From the NCBI GenBank assembly GCA_902464345.1, contig CABQJA010000049.1, forward strand, positions 1-13,139: DNA of 13,139 bases, read 5' to 3'. The translations under genes were made by a program, and so were the position numbers. The notes beneath the pieces are model-generated. The model was not told the DNA's origin. It made no database searches and was given only the letters and a program-made list of their open reading frames with translations. Below, piece after piece: positions 7,847 to 13,139 of this stretch (position 1 is the stretch's first letter; every line of letters begins with the position of its first letter). Source of the stretch: an uncultured Clostridium sp. (GTDB taxonomy: Bacteria > Bacillota > Clostridia > Lachnospirales > Lachnospiraceae).

Positions 7847-8770
7847 ATGAAACGAGTGATCCTGACCGGTGGAACCGGTATGCTGGGAATTGCCCTTATG
7901 GAATTCCTGATTCAGAAAGAGATAGAGATACTGGTGATCATCAGACCTGGTTCAAAGCGCAGGGATGGCATTCCGAAAAGCCCATGGATTCATGTGCTAG
8001 AATGTGACCTGGCAGACTTAAGAAGTCTGGAGGGTAGTCTGGAAGGCTATGACACATTCTTCCATTTTGCCTGGGACGGTACCTATGGTGAAGCCAGAAA
8101 TGATATGTATTTGCAGAATAAGAATGTCCGGGCGGTACTGGATGCCGTACATCTGGCAAAATCTGCCGGATGCCGGACCTTTCTGGGAGCCGGTTCACAG
8201 GCAGAGTATGGCAGAGTGGACGGCGTGAAATTAGGACCGGACACTCCGGTTCATCCGGAAACAGGCTATGGTATCGGTAAACTTTGCGCCGGACAAATGA
8301 GCCGGATTCTCTGTCAGCAGTTGGGAATGAAGCATATCTGGGTGCGTATTTTAAGTACCTATGGACCGCATGACGGTCTGCATACTATGGTAATGTCGGG
8401 TATTATTAAGATGTTAAACCGGGAACGACCACAGTATACCAAGGGCGAACAGATGTGGGATTATCTCTATTGCGGAGATGCTGCCAGAGCCTTTTATCTG
8501 GCAGCGGAGCGTGGCATTGACGGTTCCGTATACTGTATCGGAAGCGGGCAGGTCAGACCACTGGCAGACTACATCCGGATCATCCGGGATACCATTGATC
8601 CGTCGGTTGAAGTAGGTATGGGTGAGGTACCGTATTATGATAAGCAGGTTATGTATCTGTGTGCGGACATTGAGAATCTGAAAAAGGATACAGGTTTTGA
8701 ACCGCAGGTATCGTTTGAAGAAGGAATACAGAGAACCGTAGACTGGTATAAAGAGGAAATGAAGAAATGA
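7847..8770 (+). CDS. NAD(P)-dependent sugar-nucleotide epimerase/reductase (extended SDR)
   Basis: An extended short-chain dehydrogenase of 307 residues. TGGTGMLG at 7-14 is the Gly8-x-x-Gly11-x-x-Gly14 nucleotide-binding loop. GAGSQAEYG at 114-122 carries the catalytic Ser. Tyr141 and Lys145 come from YGIGK. DYLYCGDAARAFYLA is the conserved late segment. The size and the GSQAEYG/PETGYGIGK pattern resemble CDP-abequose synthase-type reductases, which reduce the 4-keto group of CDP-3,6-dideoxysugars. Next to a YerE-like enzyme, it could instead be the YerF equivalent that reduces the carbonyl of the attached side chain. AAGGAG at 7836-7841 supports the start. Its end overlaps the next gene by 4 bases (ATGA), so translation is coupled. 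The family is sure; the exact step is not. Confidence 0.87.
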   Translation: MKRVILTGGTGMLGIALMEFLIQKEIEILVIIRPGSKRRDGIPKSPWIHVLECDLADLRSLEGSLEGYDTFFHFAWDGTYGEARNDMYLQNKNVRAVLDAVHLAKSAGCRTFLGAGSQAEYGRVDGVKLGPDTPVHPETGYGIGKLCAGQMSRILCQQLGMKHIWVRILSTYGPHDGLHTMVMSGIIKMLNRERPQYTKGEQMWDYLYCGDAARAFYLAAERGIDGSVYCIGSGQVRPLADYIRIIRDTIDPSVEVGMGEVPYYDKQVMYLCADIENLKKDTGFEPQVSFEEGIQRTVDWYKEEMKK

Positions 8771-9738
8771 AAAAAACGATCAGTATTTTAATTCCATGTT
8801 ATAATGAAGAAGAAAATGTTGTTCCAATGAGTGAGGCAATTGTAAATCTTTTTGAAACACAGCTGACGAATTATAATTATGAGCTGGTGTTTATTGATAA
8901 TGATTCACATGATAAGACCAGAGAATTGCTGCGAGAGATCTGCAGCAAGAATCCGAATATCAAAGCAATCTTTAATGCAAAGAATTTTGGACAGTTTAAT
9001 TCTCCGTATTATGGTATTCTGCAGACGACCGGTGACTGTACGATTTCCATGGTATGTGATTTCCAGGATCCGATCGAGCTGATTCCGCAGTATATTAAGG
9101 AATGGGAGAACGGATATAAGATTGTAATCGGTATCAAGACGAGCAGTAAGGAAAGCAAGATCATGTATTTCCTGCGCAGTGTTTATTATAAGATGATCAA
9201 GAAGTTTTCGGATGTGGAGCAGATCGAGCATTTTACCGGATCCGGACTGTATGACCGGTCCTTTGTAGAGGTACTCCGGAATCTGAAGGATCCGAAACCG
9301 TTTATGCGTGGAATCGTGGCAGAGCTTGGCTTCAAGCGGAAGGAGATTCCGTATGAACAGCCACAGCGCAGAGCCGGTAAGACCCATAATAATTTCTATA
9401 CGCTGTATGATGCGGCGATGTTAAGTATTACCTCCTATACAAAGATCGGACTTCGTCTGGCTACCTTTATGGGATGTGGAGTCGGATTTATCAGTATCAT
9501 TGTGGCACTGGTATATCTGATCATGAAGCTGGCTATGTGGGATCAGTTCCAGGCAGGTATGGCACCAATCCTGATCGGAATGTGCTTCCTGGGAGCCGTG
9601 CAGCTGTTCTTTATCGGACTGATCGGAGAATATATCCTGAACATCAACAGCCGTGTTATGAACCGGCCGTTGGTAGTTGAGGAAGAGCGTTTGAATTTTA
9701 CAACAAAAGAAACAGGAGAACAGAATGAAACAAAATAA
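8767..9738 (+). CDS. GtrB/DPM1-like family 2 glycosyltransferase with two C-terminal membrane segments
   Basis: Transfers a sugar from a nucleotide donor to polyprenyl phosphate on the cytoplasmic face of the membrane. The 323-residue protein has an N-terminal GT-A domain. SILIPCYNEEENV at 6-18 is the classic start, VFIDNDSHDKT at 41-51 binds nucleotide, and DFQDP at 98-102 occupies the DxD position. RRAGKTHNN at 201-209 corresponds to the R-x-x-GxS/T loop of GtrB. Two membrane segments follow at about 231-255 and 264-290, as in GtrB and the Synechocystis GtrB structure. It probably works with the GtrA protein at 3157-3726. Its start overlaps the SDR stop, and its end overlaps the next gene by 14 bases, so all three are likely made together. 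The donor is unknown; the CDP-sugar made upstream is one possibility, but GtrB enzymes more often use UDP-sugars. Confidence 0.92.
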   Translation: MKKTISILIPCYNEEENVVPMSEAIVNLFETQLTNYNYELVFIDNDSHDKTRELLREICSKNPNIKAIFNAKNFGQFNSPYYGILQTTGDCTISMVCDFQDPIELIPQYIKEWENGYKIVIGIKTSSKESKIMYFLRSVYYKMIKKFSDVEQIEHFTGSGLYDRSFVEVLRNLKDPKPFMRGIVAELGFKRKEIPYEQPQRRAGKTHNNFYTLYDAAMLSITSYTKIGLRLATFMGCGVGFISIIVALVYLIMKLAMWDQFQAGMAPILIGMCFLGAVQLFFIGLIGEYILNINSRVMNRPLVVEEERLNFTTKETGEQNETK

Positions 9739-10966
9739 AAAACTTGTGATATTCCTTCTTTTGATCATTGCCGGTTATGTGGCATTTGGACTGTTTTCGA
9801 TGGCAATCCGTGCGAAGGGATATGTATATCCGGATGGATCTTTCCTGTTCCTGCGAGAAGATCAGTTCATGGATTTTTTCAATGTAAATCAGATGGTCAG
9901 TGCGCGTCTGCCATATGTAGGGTACTATTCGACCTATCCGCCGTTGATACTTGCAATTGCTTATGTATTTTCATTATTCGGAAATTATGCGGTATATACG
10001 GCAAAGGAGATTGCCGCAATGCCGATGGGAAAGCTGTCCTATATCCTGTGCTTCGGAATCGGAACCTTATTGCTGGCGGTTTGCCTTTATAAGATCATCC
10101 GCAAGTATTCCAAGAATCAGTGTCCGGCCTGGCTGGCGGGAATAGCAGCACTTCTGAGTACATTTACCGCACCATATATTTTTATGCTGGATCGCGGAAA
10201 TTATCTGGTAGTGGCATTGATTTTTTATGCGTTGTTCGTGTATTATTATGAGGACAATGAAAACTTATCTGCAGTATTTTTAGGACTGTCTGCGGCAGTT
10301 AAGCTGTATCCGATCTATATGATCGCGGTTTTTGTGGCAGAGAAGAAATGGAAAAAGGTATTTATTACCCTGGGAACGGCAGCGGTAGCATTCTTTGTTC
10401 CGCTGGTGATATTCCGTGGTGGATATGTACAGAATATAAAAGAGATCTTATATGCGTTGTTTGCATTTGGAGAAGGCTACAGCTCAGAAGTACCGAATGT
10501 GTATTTCGGAGTAGGATTAAGCTCCTTCCTGCGGTTCCCATTTGTGGTATGGCATGATCTGACGGTACCGTCCTGGTTCCCGGTTATGAAGATTTATGTA
10601 GTGATCGGAGCCGTTATGACATTCTGGAGTCTGTTCCGGATATGGCGCGAGAAATCCGCATGGAAGCGGTTGATGGTATTTACGACATTGATGGTATTTT
10701 TAATACCGAATTCATACATGTATAACCTGACATTCCTGACACCGGTAATTCTGGTATTTCTGATGAAGAAAGAGAAGCGTACCTGGAAGGATTATGCATA
10801 TCTGCTGATCCTTGGAATGATCATGGCACCAAAGGCATATTATTATATGCTACATGAGCATGCGGTTGGTATACAGGTAGTTTTGGACGGACTGCTGTTG
10901 GCAGGTCTGATTATCTTTTATAATCTGTTTGACTTTGACAGTCAGGGTAAGCGAGCAGGTAAATGA
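9725..10966 (+). CDS. Polytopic GT-C glycosyltransferase, GT87/DUF2029-like
   Basis: A hydrophobic membrane protein of 413 residues with about ten predicted membrane segments, beginning at residues 7-28. GT-C enzymes take sugars from polyprenyl-phosphate donors and add them to acceptors outside the cytoplasm. The first outer loop holds acidic residues (Asp46 and Asp50 in REDQFMDFFN) followed by YSTYPPL at 68-74, the usual site of the catalytic Asp in this fold. LDRGNYLVVAL at 155-165 and AVKLYPIYM at 191-199 match the GT87 mannosyltransferase pattern. AGGAG at 9714-9718 lies 6 bases before ATG 9725, inside the GtrB-like gene, giving a 14-base overlap and tight coupling. This makes it the natural GtrC-like final transferase that uses the GtrB product. 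Other GT-C families cannot be fully excluded. Confidence 0.8.
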   Translation: MKQNKKLVIFLLLIIAGYVAFGLFSMAIRAKGYVYPDGSFLFLREDQFMDFFNVNQMVSARLPYVGYYSTYPPLILAIAYVFSLFGNYAVYTAKEIAAMPMGKLSYILCFGIGTLLLAVCLYKIIRKYSKNQCPAWLAGIAALLSTFTAPYIFMLDRGNYLVVALIFYALFVYYYEDNENLSAVFLGLSAAVKLYPIYMIAVFVAEKKWKKVFITLGTAAVAFFVPLVIFRGGYVQNIKEILYALFAFGEGYSSEVPNVYFGVGLSSFLRFPFVVWHDLTVPSWFPVMKIYVVIGAVMTFWSLFRIWREKSAWKRLMVFTTLMVFLIPNSYMYNLTFLTPVILVFLMKKEKRTWKDYAYLLILGMIMAPKAYYYMLHEHAVGIQVVLDGLLLAGLIIFYNLFDFDSQGKRAGK

Positions 10967-10970
10967 AAGT

Positions 10971-10975
10971 GAGGA
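10971..10975 (+). promoter_or_regulatory. Ribosome binding site deciding the GT2 start at 10983
   Basis: GAGGA lies 7 bases before ATG 10983. The same frame is open back to a TTG at 10929 inside the previous gene, but those 18 extra residues are charged and unlike a GT2 N-terminus, while the protein from 10983 begins with the expected first beta strand. Confidence 0.75.
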
Positions 10976-10982
10976 TTACACT

Positions 10983-11684
10983 ATGGGCATTAGTGTTATG
11001 CTATTAGCTTATAAAGAAGAAGAGAATTTACGCGTACTGTTTCCGAAGCTGAAGAAAGCAATGGAAGAGGTCGGTGAAGAATACGAGCTGATCGTAATAG
11101 ATACCAAGGAGCCGATGGATCACACAAAAGAGCTGTGTGAGGAAGTCGGAGCGAAATATTACAATCAGGAGGAGCCTGGATTCGGCGGAGCATACCGAAA
11201 GGGAATTCAGGTGGCAACCATGGATAAAATGCTGGCACTGGATAGCGATGGTTCGCATAATCCCGAAGCAATACCGGCAATCTATAAAAAGTTTGTAGAA
11301 GGATATGATGTAGTGATCGGTTCCCGTTATGTAAAGGGCGGCCAGACTGCAGATGCAAAGAGCTCACAGGTCATGTCCTGGATGCTGAATACAGCATACC
11401 GGGTATGTCTTGGAATTTCAGCAAAGGATATATCCACGAATTTCAGAATGTATCATACGGATCAGCTGAAGCAGATAAACCTGACCTGTGTAAATTATGA
11501 TGTTCTGGAAGAAATTCTGCTTAAGATTAAGCTGTTGGTAGGAAAGAAAAACTTTCGGATAGGGGAGACGCCGATCTCCTTTAATAAACGGTTGTATGGA
11601 GAGTCCAAGCGGCAGCTGATACCATTTATAATCAGTTATATCAAGACATTATTCCGTCTGCTTGGAATGCGGATCCGGGGATGA
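10983..11684 (+). CDS. Soluble DPM1-like family 2 glycosyltransferase
   Basis: A GT-A fold glycosyltransferase of 233 residues related to dolichol/polyprenyl phosphate mannose synthases, but without the C-terminal membrane segments of GtrB. ISVMLLAYKEEENL at 3-16 is the first strand and the YKEEEN nucleotide contact. YELIVIDTKEPMDHT at 34-48 follows. DSDGSHNPEAIP at 87-98 holds the DxD metal site, and VIGSRYVKGG at 111-120 is the conserved donor-site strand. NKRLYGESKR at 201-210 is the family's C-terminal loop. It likely makes a polyprenyl-phosphate sugar or adds a sugar to a lipid-linked glycan. It is the second GT2 in the cluster, so two lipid-linked sugars may be made. The donor is not evident; a UDP-sugar is possible given the following UDP-glucose dehydrogenase. 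Confidence 0.9.
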   Translation: MGISVMLLAYKEEENLRVLFPKLKKAMEEVGEEYELIVIDTKEPMDHTKELCEEVGAKYYNQEEPGFGGAYRKGIQVATMDKMLALDSDGSHNPEAIPAIYKKFVEGYDVVIGSRYVKGGQTADAKSSQVMSWMLNTAYRVCLGISAKDISTNFRMYHTDQLKQINLTCVNYDVLEEILLKIKLLVGKKNFRIGETPISFNKRLYGESKRQLIPFIISYIKTLFRLLGMRIRG

Positions 11685-11710
11685 GATAGATAAGGCGAGA
11701 ATAAACAGAA

Positions 11711-11716
11711 GAGAGG
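11711..11716 (+). promoter_or_regulatory. Ribosome binding site deciding the UDP-glucose dehydrogenase start
   Basis: GAGAGG lies 8 bases before ATG 11725. The frame extends upstream to 11662 within the previous gene, but the Rossmann strand MKIAVAGTGYVG begins exactly at 11725. The ATG at 11718 is out of frame. Confidence 0.75.
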
Positions 11717-11724
11717 TATGGAAT

Positions 11725-13029
11725 ATGAAAATAGCAGTAGCAGGTACAGGATATGTAGGCCTGGTAACAGGTGTGTGTCTGGCAAGCAAGGGTCATCAGG
11801 TGACCTGTGTAGACGTGGATGAGGCGAAGATCCAGACGATGCAGAAGGGCATTTCTCCGATCTATGAGGAAGGCCTGGAGGAGCTGATGCATGAGAGCAT
11901 GGATAATCTGACCTTTACCACCGATTATGCTTCCGCTTATAAGGATGCCAATGTCATCTTTATCGGTGTAGGTACTCCGGAGAAGAAGGATGGTTCAGCA
12001 AACTTAACATATGTATATAAGGTTGCGAAGCAGATTGCGGAAACGGTAGAGCATGACTGTGTGGTAGTTGTGAAGTCAACCGTTCCGATCGGAACCAATG
12101 ATAAAGTAGAGGCATATCTGAATGCCAATCTGGCACATGATGTTCAGATTTCAGTTGCATCCAATCCGGAATTTCTGGCACAGGGAACAGCAGTCCGTGA
12201 TACCCTTCATGCTGCAAGAATCGTCCTTGGTGTAGAGACAGAACAGGCAGGTACGGTATTAAAGGAAGTATATGCGAATTTTGATGCACCGATTCTGGTT
12301 ACCAACCGTCGGAGTGCAGAGATGATCAAATACGCATCCAATGATTTCCTGGCATTAAAGATCTCTTATATCAATGAGATTGCAAACTTATGTGAAATTG
12401 TCGGAGCCAATGTAGAAGATGTTGCAAAGGGAATGGGATATGATCCGAGAATCGGTAACCGGTTCTTAAATTCCGGAATCGGATATGGTGGTTCCTGCTT
12501 CCCGAAGGATACCAAGGCATTAAGCTGGCTGGCAAGCTTTAATGATAATGAAATGAAGACGATCAAGGCAGCGATTGAGGTAAATGAAGGTCAGAAATTA
12601 AAGCTGATCAAGAAGGCAAGAAAGTATTATGATGAGTTTGAGGGTCTGACAGTCGCAGTCCTTGGACTGACATTTAAGCCGGGAACCGATGATCTGCGTG
12701 AGGCACCATCACTGGTAAACATTCCGCTGCTGTTAGATGACGGAGCTAAGGTGAAGGCATGGGATCCGGTAGGCGTTAAGAACTTCAAGAAGCATTATCC
12801 GGATGAGATCGAATATTGCGATACCATTGAGGAGACCATTACGGATGCAGATATTTGTTTCATCTTTACCGAGTGGGAGGATGTTACACAGTTTGATGTA
12901 AATCTGTATAAGAAGCTGATGAAGAAACCGATTATTCTGGATGGCAGAAACTGCTATAGCATTGAGGACTTCCGGGGAACCGGTATGACCTATGACTCCA
13001 TCGGACGTCAGTGCATTCAGGAAGCGTAA
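11725..13029 (+). CDS. ugd: UDP-glucose 6-dehydrogenase
   Basis: Oxidises UDP-glucose to UDP-glucuronic acid with two NAD molecules in the cytoplasm, feeding acidic surface polysaccharides. The 434-residue protein has the complete family architecture. The NAD-binding GTGYVGLVTG is at 7-16. STVPIGT at 118-124 and SNPEFLAQGTA at 146-156 carry active-site residues. Lys202 and Asn206 lie in EMIKYASNDFLALK. GYGGSCFPKDTKAL at 253-266 has the catalytic Cys258 and Asp262. The C-terminal UDP-binding domain includes LGLTFKPGTDDLREAPS. Length and motifs are normal, so it should be active. It sits 40 bases after the GT2 gene, in the same direction. Its product suggests the polymer made by this locus contains glucuronate or a sugar derived from it. 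The names tuaD and hasB are used for homologues in other systems. Confidence 0.97.
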   Translation: MKIAVAGTGYVGLVTGVCLASKGHQVTCVDVDEAKIQTMQKGISPIYEEGLEELMHESMDNLTFTTDYASAYKDANVIFIGVGTPEKKDGSANLTYVYKVAKQIAETVEHDCVVVVKSTVPIGTNDKVEAYLNANLAHDVQISVASNPEFLAQGTAVRDTLHAARIVLGVETEQAGTVLKEVYANFDAPILVTNRRSAEMIKYASNDFLALKISYINEIANLCEIVGANVEDVAKGMGYDPRIGNRFLNSGIGYGGSCFPKDTKALSWLASFNDNEMKTIKAAIEVNEGQKLKLIKKARKYYDEFEGLTVAVLGLTFKPGTDDLREAPSLVNIPLLLDDGAKVKAWDPVGVKNFKKHYPDEIEYCDTIEETITDADICFIFTEWEDVTQFDVNLYKKLMKKPIILDGRNCYSIEDFRGTGMTYDSIGRQCIQEA

Positions 13030-13139
13030 GCCGGAGCGGTTTAAAGAGCGTCAGAGAAGAAAGAAAAAAGTAAGAATTAACAGATAAAAAGAAACGACAA
13101 AGCAAAGAGCTTAATTAAAAAGTCATCTGCGGATAAGAA

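Noticed and set aside
8905..9387. Open frame on the - strand (160 codons) opposite the GtrB-like gene
   Set aside because: Fully overlaps a well-supported glycosyltransferase; no ribosome binding site or family signature was seen.
13030..13139. Possible terminator or new gene start after ugd
   Set aside because: The stretch is A-rich with no GC-rich hairpin followed by T-run and no start codon with a ribosome binding site leading to a clear protein.

Overview
The window is one unbroken block of twelve genes, all on the + strand, for making an unusual CDP-activated deoxysugar and building a cell-surface glycan. The base composition is moderate (mid-40s % G+C, judged by eye). AGGAG-type ribosome binding sites are strong, the genes are tightly packed, and several overlap as in ATGA and TAATG. 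The codon style and protein flavour suggest a Firmicute of the Clostridia, most likely a Lachnospiraceae-type gut bacterium. That assignment is inference; the window holds no rRNA or other marker gene.

Layout. Positions 1-3126 hold the classical CDP-3,6-dideoxyhexose starter set. It comprises glucose-1-phosphate cytidylyltransferase (rfbF, cut by the left edge), CDP-glucose 4,6-dehydratase (rfbG) and the PMP/iron-sulfur 3-dehydrase E1 (rfbH). A GtrA-type small membrane protein follows at 3157-3726. Positions 3726-8770 carry a less usual set: a two-domain HMG-CoA-lyase-like aldolase, a HAD phosphatase, a thiamine-diphosphate enzyme of the acetolactate synthase/YerE type, and an extended SDR (NAD-dependent sugar reductase or epimerase). 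Positions 8767-11684 hold a GtrB-like membrane-anchored glycosyltransferase, a polytopic GT-C (GT87-like) glycosyltransferase and a soluble DPM1-like GT2. UDP-glucose 6-dehydrogenase closes the block at 11725-13029. The last 110 bases (13030-13139) are A-rich; I see no gene start and no convincing hairpin terminator there, so the operon may continue.

How the genes may work together (inference). RfbF, RfbG and RfbH would make a CDP-3,6-dideoxy-4-keto sugar. The aldolase, phosphatase and ThDP enzyme could then make a 2-keto acid and transfer a decarboxylated acyl unit to the C4 ketone, as YerE does with pyruvate in yersiniose synthesis. The SDR would reduce the product. The GtrA/GtrB/GT-C trio could move the sugar onto a lipid carrier, across the membrane and onto a surface polymer. 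An aldolase plus phosphatase beside a YerE-like enzyme hints at a branched sugar with a side chain longer than the two carbons of yersiniose. The E1 partner reductase (E3, DdhD/AscD/RfbI type) is not in the window.

No mobile elements, CRISPR arrays, tRNA or rRNA genes were seen, and no gene-free stretch exceeds about 110 bases.
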